Shown: piece after piece, positions 55,190 through 64,000 of the stretch
Layout: each line of letters opens with the position of its first letter
Numbering within the stretch: the first letter of the stretch is position 1
Assembly: GCA_947000775.1 (NCBI GenBank)
Contig: CAMQGK010000040.1
Coordinates: 418,501 to 482,500, forward strand
Source: Pterois miles
Lineage: Eukaryota; Chordata; Actinopteri; Perciformes; Scorpaenidae
Length of the DNA stretch: 64,000 bases
Direction: 5' to 3'
Made by a program: the position numbers and the translations under genes
The notes under the pieces: generated by a model
The model's database searches: none
What the model was told of the DNA's origin: nothing
Seen by the model: only the letters and a program-made list of their open reading frames with translations

Positions 55190-57829
55190 CTGGAGGACAG
55201 ATATTGATAAGTCAGTATTTTCTATGCAGTGTCAGATTCTCCCTCTGGACACAAAATCTGCAATAAAATCCTCGTACATCAGTATTTTTTTCTGTTTCTT
55301 TTTGCTTGCATCCCTTCATCAACTTCACCCCTGTGGTCAGATATTCAATCATTTTCAGGGTTTTAACCTTTGAATGCCAGTTTAATTATATGAATTATTA
55401 TTATTTATCACAATAAAAGAAACACAAAAATGGAGTTATTTTCCTTCTAATAAATAGTAGGGGGATGGGGCATTGGTGGTGAACAGAGTTTTGGATATGT
55501 CAAAGATTAGCAACACAACTGGTCTGATTGCATCAGTATTATTTTAGAGAAGTAGACAGCTGGTGTCCAGAGGGAGGTGAATTTAAGATAAGATAAGATA
55601 AGATAAGATGAACCTAAGGAGGACATAAGGGTTAAACATGCAGTAGGACTGTTACTGTTCAGTTCATCAGAGGTTTTTCTCGACAAACAGCTGACGATGA
55701 GACCGAACGGTCAACATGCTGTAAAACCAAAACTAGGAGCTAAAAGAGGCTAAAACGAGCCGACTCCTGCTCTCACAGGAGTTACGCTTTGACTCTTTAA
55801 CGCAGATGAAAAAGTTGTGAAAACAGAAAAACACAAGTACTTTCTGACCCTGGAAGAAGAGTCCGCTCGGCTGCTTCACGGCGGCGGCCGAGGCGGCGAG
55901 CCACACCGTGGTGTCGGCGCCCATGGCCTCCGTCCTCAGCTTGTTCTTCATCTTGGCGTGGAACGAAGGCATGGACGTCTGCACCGCTGCAGAGACACAA
56001 ACGTGTTAGTGAAGACAGTTTATTATTATATTAGTATTATTAATGTGTACTCGGATATGGCGTGGTCGGTGTACCCGGGGTGTCGGCCCAGCCGGGGTGC
56101 ATGCAGGAGAAGTGGATGTCTCGGTGCTGAGAAGCCCAGCGCTCCGTCAGGATCACCTGCTGCCGCTGTCAACACAACAACACTCCATTAAACACTGAGT
56201 AACGTCTCCGTCGTGTGGTGGTGTGCTGATGCAGCCCGGTTTACTTTGTTCTGGGCGTACGCCATGGTGCCGTCGAACGCCCCCTTCTCGAACTGCAGGT
56301 CGTCCACGTTGAGTTTCTGGGTCAGCATGCCGCCGGATGACACGGTGACCTGGAGGAGACGCACGCCGCCGAATGTTCATTTATAATGAAGCATCAGAGC
56401 CACACGCTCAGTGGTAGTAAAAGCATCTTTAACTTTTCTTCAGTTTCAAGTCAGCTCACCACTCTGGGGTCTTCAGCCTTCTTCAGCGCCGGAATCAGCG
56501 CCGTGGTCAGGATGTACGTACCTGAAAATACAGGAAGTTCATCTGCCACAGCTGGCGATCCCAACTCCATCATTTTATTTGTTTGTTATCAGGGCTGCCA
56601 ATCCGTTCAAATACTTACTTGTGATTAATCACAGGATTTTACTACTATTAGTACTATATTAGTATTATGTATATACTAATTTATTTATTTTATTGTATTA
56701 ATACTGTTTTTAAATCTATGCTTCTTGTCTTTATTGCACTATCCACGTTGCTGCTGTAATGTGTGAATTTCCCCACTGTGGGACCAATAAAGGAATATCT
56801 TATCTTATCTTATCTTATCTTATACTGTTTTTTTGGATTATATTCCAGCGGTGGCTGCGTTTGATTGTTTCAGACACTGTGATCCAAATATTTCCAATAA
56901 CTCAGATCGTTGTTAACTCAACATTTATTGACAAAAGATGGATGTGATCATTTCCATAATTCACAATATGTTTTTATCTAATGAAAAATTCAGTTTCAAT
57001 CCACATTTGTTGGCATTTAGCCTTGAAAACTCATACAAAGGGAGTCACACACCTGCAATCACTGGGCAGATATCTAACAAATACTGTTAAAGTTAATTAA
57101 GTCGTTTAAAGTTGGCGAATCTGTCAGAACGTTAACAGGAGATCAGTCCAGTATTTAGTCCTCTGATCAACATGTTAGTGGACTAATATGCTGCTTTATG
57201 GAAATGTATGTATATATTTATTATAGTAAATCAATAACAACACTAATCAATAACAGATATAGTCCAGAAACCCTCCCAGGTTCTGACTTTAGCATCAACA
57301 ATCTGCTCCAATCAGAACAAACTGCAGCCCAACAGGCAACAACAGCTGTCAGTGTGTCAGAGTGCTGACTGGACTAGGACTTGATCCAGACTGACTGGGA
57401 CTATCAGAAAGTGGGCATGTCTGTAAAGGGGAGACTGGTGGGGACCCAGAGAACCCATTTACATCCACACATCTGGAGGTCAGAGGTCAACGGACCCCTT
57501 TGAAGATGGACATGACAGTTTGGAGATATTTAGCTTTGCTGTCACCTGATTTATGTTGACGAGTTCTCGTCATTTAAGATTTAATAAAAAAGACTCATTT
57601 AATACACTGAGTCACTTTATTCTGAGAGTTTTTTGTGGATTATGTTCAGTATCCAGAGCAGGACTGTTGTGGACTCAGGACCTGGTCTCAGGTACTGGAA
57701 GTAAAACACTTACCGAGTGTATTGGTAGCGAAGTTCTTCTCCAGGCCGTCCTCCGTCAGCTCCCTCTGATTCACCATACAGCCGGCGTTGTTGATCTGGT
57801 GAACAGGTGATCACATGACCTAACCAACC

Positions 57830-57874
<45 letters not shown>

Positions 57875-60307
57875 ATACTGTCTCTACACACCAGGACGTG
57901 GACGGCATTGCTTTGTGAGAAGCTCTGGGCGAACTCCCACACCTGCCTGGCGCTGGACATGTCGACCACGTGGACGTGGACGTTCTGGGAGGAAGCAGGA
58001 AACACAAGTTTGACTTGTTCTGTGTCATATATACAGAATATTATAGGAGCTTTTTATTTATTTTTAGTATTTATTTGTTTTACTTATAATAAGTAGTAGT
58101 AGGGCGGCAGTAGCTCAGTCTGTAGGGAGTTGGCTTGGGAACCGGAGGGTCACTGGTTCAAGTCCCGACATGGACCAAAAACTGAGTGTGAACTGGTAGC
58201 TGGAGAGGTGCCAGTTTACCTCTTGGGCACTGCCGAGGTGCCCCTGAGCAAGGCACCAAACCCCCAACTGCTCGGGGCGCTTGTCAGGAGCAGCCCCCTC
58301 ACTCTGACATCTCTCCATTACTGCATGTGTGTGTGTTTGTGTGCATGTACCATGTATGAGTTTAACAGAGTGTAAATTGAATTTCCCCACTGTGGGACTA
58401 ATAAAGGTAGATCTTCTTCTTCTTCTTCTAGTTATTATTCTAGATGTTTACTTCCATTTTAGTGTTTTCTTTCACTAGATATTTGTTAGTTTAACTATTT
58501 TGTTGTCTATTATATTATTAATTTTTGCATAATTAGTATTCTATTTTCTTTTGTTGATGAATGGCGTAAGACTGTGGGCAGCCGTGGTTTTCTGGCAGGT
58601 AGGACCAGCATGCACCTGGGTGGGTTTCTGATGTGAGAGGCAGCGACATTCTTGGTTTGTCTGCCCGTGTGACTGTTAGCAGGATTACTCTCAAAGTTCT
58701 CAGTGGATCTGAATGAAGTGGGGGGAGGCCCCATCAATAATCTATTACATTTTGGTGGCGATCCAGATCATGATCTGGATTCAGGACTTTTTTTTAAAGG
58801 ACTCCGATCAGCATAACATAACTAATGGTATCAACCCAAAAACAACTAATGAGACATAACAGAGCCTGAGGATGGACATCAGATACTGATATCATCATGT
58901 TAGAAACCCTGATACACTTCCACTATTCACTCTGATTGATTCATTTTTATTTCTGATATATGACCAGAACAACTTGACACTCAGAGCTGCATCTCAAATT
59001 AATCTTCATCTTTGATGTTCACCTCTTCTATGTGACATCTACTGTTGACCTGCTGTCTCCCCCTAAAGACCCCCTGGACCCCCTACAGACCTGGTAAAGA
59101 CCCCCTGGACCCCCTACAGACCCCCTGGACCCCCTACAGACCCGGTAAAGACCCCCTGGACCCCCTACAGACCCCCTGGACCCCCTACAGACCCCCTGAC
59201 CCCCTACAGACCCGGTTAAGACCCCCTGGACCCCCTAGAGACCCCCTGGACCCCCTACAGACCCGGTAAAGACCCCCTGGACCCCCTACAGACCCCCTGG
59301 ACCCCTAAACCCCCCTGTCCTCCACCCCACGAGGGCAGAACGCTGCAGATGTCTCACCTGATTTTTACTCTTTTCCACGATTTCCTCTTTGGCTGCGTCT
59401 GCTCGCTCTTTGTTTCGACACACCATGTGGACGGTTCCTCCTGCAGACTCAGACATGGCCTCGGATCAGCATCACCTCTTCCTCTAGTTCACCTTCTGGC
59501 TCATCCAAACACGACTCACCTCTGTTGGCCACTTCCTGCGCCGTGGCTTTCCCGATCCCGCTGTTGGCTCCAGTTATGATGAAGGACCTCCCACTCAGGT
59601 TCACGTCCAGGTCTGCTGCACAGAAATGCTTGGCTGCAGCTTCATATCCGCTCCTGTTCATAAGAGCAGGAACATTTAATACACCGGCAGCAGTAACACC
59701 ACGCAACCATCGGATGTAGCTCACAGGACTACCGTTAGTCAACTGATGTGCTCTCACTACAATGACTGAACAATGTCATACAGAAGTAACTAATAAATCA
59801 TAGAATAAATAATAATGAATATGTAAATGTAAAATATGTCCTTAAAATACAATTAAATAATATACAATACAATAGTGTATTCATTACTCTATATAATAAG
59901 TAATTTTAGTACTTTAAATATATTTTAATGACAGCACTACTCTTATGTGTGAATATGAATGCAGGACTTTTACTTATGACAGAGTATTTCTGCCCTGTGG
60001 TAATACTACTTTAAGTACTCCACCACTGATTGTGACATTTTCCAGGTATCCTGTGTAGTATTGTGTAACCGCTGCTGGTTGAACAGTAACAGTGACTACT
60101 GATACTACATGTGTACTATATGTGAAGGCCTACTCTGGGTTATTATTAGCTGTAATTAGCTGTAATAAGGAGGATTAGTGAAACCAGCCCATTAGAGCTA
60201 GTACAGACCAGAATAACGTGTCTTTACTCTGAAAGGTGTCCGTGGACTCACCTCGTGTACTCCTGGAGTCCTTTCACCAACCAAACCGCGTTCCTGTAAA
60301 TCGACAT
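55077..60307 (-). CDS. dhrs12: Dehydrogenase/reductase SDR family member 12 (complete)
   Basis: DHRS12 is a member of the NAD(P)-dependent short-chain dehydrogenase/reductase superfamily; its physiological substrate is not established to my knowledge. Ten coding exons in consistent phase give 318 residues, one more than the human protein as I recall it. The start MSIYRNAVWLVKGLQEYT matches the family. The Rossmann cofactor motif TGANSGIG is at residues 46-53, NNAG at 124-127, the catalytic serine region TVSSGG at 172-177 and YAQNK (YxxxK) at 201-205, so all catalytic elements are present. HPGWADTPG follows. The C-terminal end is EEEKLLAALEEFALKFKP. Exons are listed separately. Introns hold a SINE, a (GT)n tract, a dispersed repeat and a minisatellite. 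Confidence 0.97.
55190..55848. other. dhrs12 intron 9
   Basis: Only a short (AAGAT)n tract at about 55585-55610 (reverse of the SINE tail repeat) stands out. Confidence 0.5.
55849..55986 (-). CDS. dhrs12: dhrs12 exon 9
   Basis: VQTSMPSFHAKMKNKLRTEA, MGADTTVWLAASAAAVKQPS and GLFFQ. CTGCAG acceptor, GTCAGA donor. Very GC-rich. Confidence 0.95.
56075..56165 (-). CDS. dhrs12: dhrs12 exon 8
   Basis: RQQVILTERWASQHRDIHFS then CMHPGWADTP. GACAG acceptor, GTACAC donor. Confidence 0.95.
56245..56349 (-). CDS. dhrs12: dhrs12 exon 7 (catalytic)
   Basis: VTVSSGGMLTQKLNVDDLQF then EKGAFDGTMAYAQNK; holds the catalytic Ser, Tyr201 and Lys205. CTCCAG acceptor, GTAAAC donor. Confidence 0.96.
56460..56521 (-). 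CDS. dhrs12: dhrs12 exon 6
   Basis: Completes Gly, then TYILTTALIPALKKAEDPRV. TTTTCAG acceptor, GTGAGC donor. Confidence 0.95.
56588..57540 (+). mobile_element. Dispersed AATTAATC-ended repeat, copy 3, interrupted
   Basis: The left end AGGGCTGCCAATCCGTTCAA at 56588 resembles copy 1, the middle contains a SINE tail (56757-56823), and 57150-57530 is almost identical to 23430-23785 of copy 1. Sits in dhrs12 intron 5, antisense to the gene. Whether both ends belong to one insertion is inferred. Confidence 0.65.
56757..56823 (+). repeat. SINE/LINE 3'-tail fragment
   Basis: GTGTGAATTTCCCCACTGTG then GGACCAATAAAGGAATATC and (TTATC)n. Confidence 0.85.
57714..57795 (-). CDS. dhrs12: dhrs12 exon 5
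   Basis: INNAGCMVNQRELTEDGLEK then NFATNTL. NNAG is the SDR structural motif. ACCAG acceptor, GTAAGT donor. Confidence 0.96.
57828..57873. repeat. (GT)n microsatellite filling dhrs12 intron 4
   Basis: About 22 GT units in a 96-base intron; (CA)n on the gene strand, starting about 18 bases past the exon 4 donor. Confidence 0.96.
57892..57984 (-). CDS. dhrs12: dhrs12 exon 4
   Basis: NVHVHVVDMSSARQVWEFAQ then SFSQSNAVHVL. CCCAG acceptor, GTGTGT donor. Confidence 0.95.
58103..58432 (+). mobile_element. Full-length tRNA-derived SINE (reference copy), dhrs12 intron 3
   Basis: Head with A box GTAGCTCAGTCTGTAGGGAG and B box GGTTCAAGTCC, body with AACTGGTAGCTGGAGAGGTG and GAGCAAGGCACC, and tail TGAATTTCCCCACTGTGGGA then CTAATAAAGGTAGATC and (TTC)n. 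The tail is shared with short isolated fragments across the window, pointing to a partner LINE family. Antisense to dhrs12. Confidence 0.93.
58433..59050. other. dhrs12 intron 3, unassigned part
   Basis: GATCCAGATCATGATCTGGA near 58760 is part of an 18-base perfect palindrome; otherwise nothing recognised. Confidence 0.4.
59060..59315. repeat. CCCCCTGGACCCCCTACAGA minisatellite
   Basis: C-rich units of about 19 bases, with a longer variant ending ACCCGGTAAAG, in dhrs12 intron 3. It ends about 45 bases from the exon 3 donor. Confidence 0.93.
59358..59440 (-). CDS. dhrs12: dhrs12 exon 3
   Basis: Completes Gly, then GTVHMVCRNKERADAAKEEI and VEKSKNQ; VCRNKERA binds the cofactor ribose side in SDRs. 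CTGCAG acceptor, GTGAGA donor. Confidence 0.95.
59520..59653 (-). CDS. dhrs12: dhrs12 exon 2 (Rossmann motif)
   Basis: Completes Arg19, then SGYEAAAKHFCAADLDVNLS, GRSFIITGANSGIGKATAQE and VANR. ACAG acceptor, GTGAGT donor. Confidence 0.96.
59654..60251. other. dhrs12 intron 1
   Basis: AT-rich, nothing recognised. Confidence 0.5.
60252..60307 (-). CDS. dhrs12: dhrs12 exon 1 (start codon)
   Basis: MSIYRNAVWLVKGLQEYT and the first two bases of Arg19. Donor GTGAGT. On the gene strand the ATG is immediately preceded by an (AAT)n run. Confidence 0.95.
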
Positions 60308-60545
60308 TATTATTATTATTATTATTATTATTGTTAAATTGTTGTTAAATGAAACACGGCTGGGTCTCAGTTGATCTGTTAAAGGTTCGAGCAGAGCTGT
60401 GGTTCCGTCCACAGTGGAGTTTCATAACACCGACTGGAGCGGCTGTGGAGTGGTGGGCGGGGAGTCACGTGTTTCACCACCGGAAGTACGCTGTAAGCGG
60501 CTCTGTAGCGCCCCTAGTGGAGCTCCACGCGCGCTACAGGCAACA
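60308..60545 (-). promoter_or_regulatory. dhrs12 5' UTR and promoter
   Basis: (AAT)n at 60308-60332 borders the start codon. Further upstream are a GC box (GGGCGGGG at about 60456-60463), E-box CACGTG at 60466-60471 and an ETS site CCGGAAGT at 60480-60487. No TATA box. Confidence 0.55.
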
Positions 60546-61165
60546 CGGACAAATGGACATTTTCTTTTAAAATAAGTTCTTTATTATTGAGAAAACTGAA
60601 TACAGAAAACATATACCGTAAGTAAAATTAAGCAATACGTTTTAAAAAATAAAATGCCAGGGGATGATATACATCTACAACGTTGTTGATATTTTTCAAA
60701 ACAAACTCAAAACCCACGTTTTTAGCCTGGCATTCATTAAGTAATGAATTATGATTGATTTAATGTATTTTACCTTTTTAGTCTGGCTTTTAACTGAACT
60801 TTATTTATTCATTTGACTTATTATTTTTTATATTTCACTTTTTTTGTCTGGTCTTTCATTGAGCTTTATTTAGTTATCTATTCATGTATTCTAGTATGTT
60901 TTGCTTATTGTAATAAGTTGGTATACCACATTCGTCTTTATCGTTATTTATTTAGTATTTATCATGGTGTTCCTGGCGGGATTTATGCTAGTTAGATTAG
61001 ATTCGTCAGTAAATGGGGTACTCGGGTAAATTCCAGAATAAACAGCGATACAGCAGGCCATCCTTTGAGATTAGCGAAACTAAAGAAAGAAATACACACA
61101 AGTCAGGAGTTATGATTATATACTGCAGATACTTTACTGTGTATTTCCGATGAGATTGCGACATT
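60546..61165. other. Intergenic AT-rich sequence
   Basis: No gene or recognised repeat. Confidence 0.4.
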
Positions 61166-61274
61166 GTCAGGATGGCCGAGTGGTCTAAGGCGCCAGACTC
61201 AAGGTATCTCCTTCCTGTGAAACGGGACTTCTGGTCTCCAGATGGAGGCGTGGGTTCGAATCCCACTTCTGACA
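61166..61274 (+). tRNA. tRNA-Leu(CAA), intron-containing
   Basis: Acceptor stem GTCAGGA pairs with TTCTGAC. A box TGGCCGAGTGGTCTAAGGC and B box GGGTTCGAATCCC are present. Anticodon CAA is at 61200-61202, with stem CCAGA/TCTGG (3' strand 61230-61234). About 25 intron bases follow the base 3' of the anticodon. The long variable arm (GGTCTCCAGATGGAGGC) is class II, as expected for Leu. TTTT at about 61279 is the pol III terminator. Confidence 0.96.
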
Positions 61275-61579
61275 ACTACTTTTGGCTCGTTGCTCTTTCA
61301 TTGTCACTGCGGTTAGGTATTGTCTAAACGGGAACCCGTGTTTTGGGGAACTCTCGCGAGATGTTAAACGAGTGATATGTCGTATTGTATCAATTATCGC
61401 GAGAGATTTTACAGATCTCAGATCAGATTTCGCAATTAAGAAGTTAGTATTTCCAACGTTTGACATTTCTCATATTTTATATGGTTAATTTAAACTCACC
61501 TATTTCTGACATAATTAATATGATCATGCGTAAATATAATAATTGTAGGGAGTGTTCGTAAACGTAATAATTGTTATAA

Positions 61580-61832
61580 TAATTTCTACCGCTATTTAGC
61601 TCAGCCATCTTGGAGTGACACTACAGACATGGTTCTGAGGCTATATGGCGGTTTAGAGGGACAGACAGGAGAGCGGAGGATGTGTTGACAGCAGTGGTGC
61701 ATCTACCGGGGCTCCCCCGCTCACACCGCCCTGTGTTGCCGCTGACCGCAGCACCCCGAGGCGGTGTCCGTGTGGGCGTCGGGTTGGGATTATAACTGAG
61801 GCTTCATGAGTGGAAAACGGAGGAAAACACAG
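61580..61832 (+). CDS. Candidate promoter and first exon of an unidentified gene
   Basis: CpG-rich stretch with a YY1-type CCATCTTGG at 61605-61613 near its start. ATG at 61806 opens MSGKRRKTQ and meets a donor AG|GTAACA at 61832, giving nine codons. An earlier ATG at 61629 opens a 19-codon upstream frame ending in TGA. No downstream exon is present in the window, and I do not recognise the protein. It could equally be a non-coding CpG island. Confidence 0.3.
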
Positions 61833-61911
61833 GTAACACCGGGCCATTAATATCTCTAACAATTGTGAATGATTTGGTGACAAAAAGTTTTACTCTGTGA
61901 AGGTAGTTTTG

Positions 61912-62325
61912 GTATGTTAATGTCGAGCCGGAAGTTAGCTAGCTTAAGCTAGGGGTAAATTACATCTACCCAAAGAGTGTAAAAGCAGAGAGAAGTATGC
62001 TAATGTCGAGCCGGAAGTTAGCTAGCTTAAGCTAGCGGTAAATTACATCTACCCAAAGAGTGTAAAAGCAGAGAGAAGTATGCTAATGTCGAGCCGGAAG
62101 TTAGCTAGCTTAAGCTAGCGGTAAATTACATCTACCCAAAGAGTGTAAAAGCAGAGAGAAGTATGCTAATGTCGAGCCGGAAGTTAGCTGGCAGAAGCTA
62201 AAGGTTACATGTAAACAAATACTGTAAAAGCAAAGAGATGTATGCTAATTTCAAGCCGGGAGTTAGCTAGCGGAAGCTAACGGAAAGTTAGGTGTATCCA
62301 AAGAGCGTGAAAGCAAACAGATGAA
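61912..62325. repeat. 83-bp tandem repeat
   Basis: Copies start at GTATGCTAATGTCGAGCCGG: 61912, 61995, 62078 and 62161 (exact 83-base spacing), with a diverged fifth from 62240. Each includes CCGGAAGTTAGCTAGC (an ETS-like core) and AAATTACATCTACCCAAAGA. Confidence 0.95.
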
Positions 62326-62469
62326 ACTCAGATGTAGCCGCTGCATGCCTGCCTTTTCCATCACAGGTCATTTCGGTAGAATATGACAATATAACAGAAG
62401 TAATTTTGTCTTACTTTTGTGGGGTACTTAATAGGTGAACGTTTTCATTAGTGCCTGGGAGTCGCTTTC

Positions 62470-62565
62470 AGTCCAAAATGGCGGAAGCGTAGCTTTCGCC
62501 TGTTCACGTTATGTTGCGTAACCTAATGTAACAGGCTGGAGTACTGCAACATGGCGGCGCTCTTG
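62470..62565. promoter_or_regulatory. YY1-like motif pair
   Basis: AAAATGGCGGAAG at about 62476 and AACATGGCGGCGCTC at about 62549 match the YY1 core ATGGCGGC. Possible second promoter-proximal block; no exon attached. Confidence 0.3.
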
Positions 62566-62887
62566 CCACGCAAGTTAAACGGAGTTTCTTCTTTCGTTTA
62601 AATGCTTACATTTGTTTGGCATGTAGTTGTTGACTGGAGTGGAAGTCCATTCACATTAAACCAACTCGGTTAAGTGCTTCATGTGCATTTCGAACAACTT
62701 GATCGTTTTCACTAAATAAAAACTTCCTTGCGGTGATCTCACACTGATCGGCGCTAACTCACGGTAGCTCATGAAGCGTTATAATGCTTATTACCGCCCT
62801 GAGAAACAACAGCAGCAGCAGAGGTACAGCTGTGCCCGGTCCTGAGCAGTAGTCAAACAGCCTTCTAGCGGCCGCTGCAGCACAGTT

Positions 62888-62999
62888 GTCAGGATGGCCG
62901 AGCGGTCTAAGGCGCCAGACTCAAGGTGACTGAAACCTTCCTGAACGCGGGACTTCTGGTCTCCGAATGGAGGCGTGGGTTCGAATCCCACTTCTGACA
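62888..62999 (+). tRNA. tRNA-Leu(CAA), intron-containing, second copy
   Basis: Same acceptor stem, A and B boxes as the first copy. Anticodon CAA is at 62922-62924, followed by an intron of about 28 bases with unrelated sequence. TTTT lies about seven bases after the gene. Confidence 0.96.
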
Positions 63000-63534
63000 A
63001 TCACTTTTGGTTTCTGTCTATGCAACAATGAGAGCCCGGGAGACCGTGTGAATCAAACATAAAAGCCCGTCACGGTCCACCCCGCGGTAATGTTCACAGT
63101 AATGGTTTCACTGTGAATCACAGTGGATTCAATTTTAAAATCAGAATAAAATCTGGTTTTAGAATCAAAATCAGTGCTCGAATAAACAAGAACATAATGT
63201 AAGAAAAAATAAGAAAAAGAGGATATCAGAACTATGTACAAATATTGCATTAAGACATGCAATATAGAGCAAATAACTACAGTGCAAATAAATACAAAAT
63301 GCTGAGAAGTGGGATCTATAAAGTATGTTAAATATAAAAGCCAGACTGGTATAAATAAGAATATTTATTGAATGTAAAGTAGAAATGCAGTATTAATGAC
63401 AGTATTACACGGTTGAATTATTGCACAGTGAAGTCAGGTCTGTATACAGCAGCGGACGGGTGACATAAGTTTATTATATTTATGAGTAGGTTTTTTCATA
63501 CAAGGAATTTGGTGTATTGTGCAGAGCATTAAAG
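63000..63534. other. Intergenic AT-rich sequence
   Basis: No gene or clear repeat. Confidence 0.4.
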
Positions 63535-63585
63535 TTGAATTTCCCCTCGTGGGACTAATAAAGGACTATCTTCTTCTTCTTCTTA
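63535..63585 (+). repeat. SINE 3'-tail fragment
   Basis: TTGAATTTCCCCTCGTGGGA then CTAATAAAGGACTATC and (TTC)n. Confidence 0.8.
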
Positions 63586-64000
63586 ACACAGTAGGCTAAA
63601 ACTGCTGCAAAAATCAAGAAACATAACTGGAGAATAACAATAAAAATATGAAAAATACAATAAAATACATCTGAATTAAAATGTAACGGCTAAAAAGTCC
63701 TTCAGATTTAAATCTCTACTAAAGTCTTTACTAAATTATTTAGTAATGAAGGTAAAAAGTGTGTATCATGTAAAACAGTTTATTTTTATTTTAGTTTATA
63801 AAGATAAAATAAGCACCGCTATAACTGAATTAGGAACAGGACACATGAAGAAGAGACACGTCTTTAATTCTATTTTACGATATTTTTAAAATTTCTTTTA
63901 TGTAGTTTAAAGTGAATGTTTTATGTATATTTTTCTATTTCTGTATTTACTTAGCTTGTGTTTGTGTGAGTGATGCACGTTTTGCGATGCATGTAATCTG

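Noticed and set aside
61006..61275. Frames starting MSEVGFEPTPP (also near 62791-63000)
   Set aside because: Well-known antisense translation of a tRNA-Leu gene, not a protein.

Overview
The window is nuclear DNA of a vertebrate, almost certainly a teleost fish. It has split genes with GT-AG introns, tRNA-derived SINEs, a degraded fish-type LINE, TTAA-flanked and hAT-like MITE remnants, and very heavy micro- and minisatellite content. I count about 14 kb, roughly a fifth of the window, in long minisatellite arrays. No prokaryotic, phage or viral gene organisation is visible. || Three protein-coding genes can be rebuilt exon by exon. (1) An Integrator complex subunit 6 gene (ints6, INTS6/INTS6L family) lies on the minus strand from its start codon at 21224 down to 1221. 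Thirteen exons encode about 573 residues, and the C-terminal exons lie beyond the left edge. (2) wdfy2, a WD-repeat and FYVE zinc-finger protein, lies on the plus strand with 12 coding exons from 27346 to 48058, 400 residues, complete. (3) dhrs12, a short-chain dehydrogenase/reductase, lies on the minus strand with 10 coding exons from 60307 to 55077, 318 residues, complete. The order and orientation (ints6 minus, wdfy2 plus, dhrs12 minus) match the human 13q14.3 neighbourhood as I recall it. To the right are two intron-containing tRNA-Leu(CAA) genes at 61166 and 62888. Between them is a CpG-rich, YY1-motif-bearing stretch that may be the promoter and first exon of another plus-strand gene, followed by an 83-bp tandem repeat. 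|| Layout: 1-925 minisatellite; 1221-21224 ints6, with introns holding a LINE fragment (2.8-3.8 kb) and 31-bp, 22-bp and 23-bp arrays, plus a TTAA-ended MITE with a nested SINE (17.8-18.7 kb); 21.2-27.1 kb intergenic with dispersed repeats and a SINE that has a perfect 12-bp target-site duplication; 27.3-48.1 kb wdfy2, with introns holding 24-bp, 35-bp, TGTGTTACTG-type and 22-bp arrays; 48.1-55.0 kb intergenic, with a transposon-embedded minisatellite, a TAG-triplet composite repeat and a second array of the 22-bp unit seen in ints6; 55.1-60.3 kb dhrs12; 60.3-64 kb tRNA genes and the candidate first exon. || The three genes do not form a pathway. INTS6 acts in the nuclear Integrator complex, WDFY2 binds PI3P on early endosomes, and DHRS12 is a predicted oxidoreductase. 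The notable features are genomic: an extraordinary density of intronic minisatellites, several abutting splice acceptors; two acceptors whose pyrimidine tract is replaced by (GT)n; one satellite unit shared by two arrays about 40 kb apart; and two blocks that look like damaged consensus sequence.
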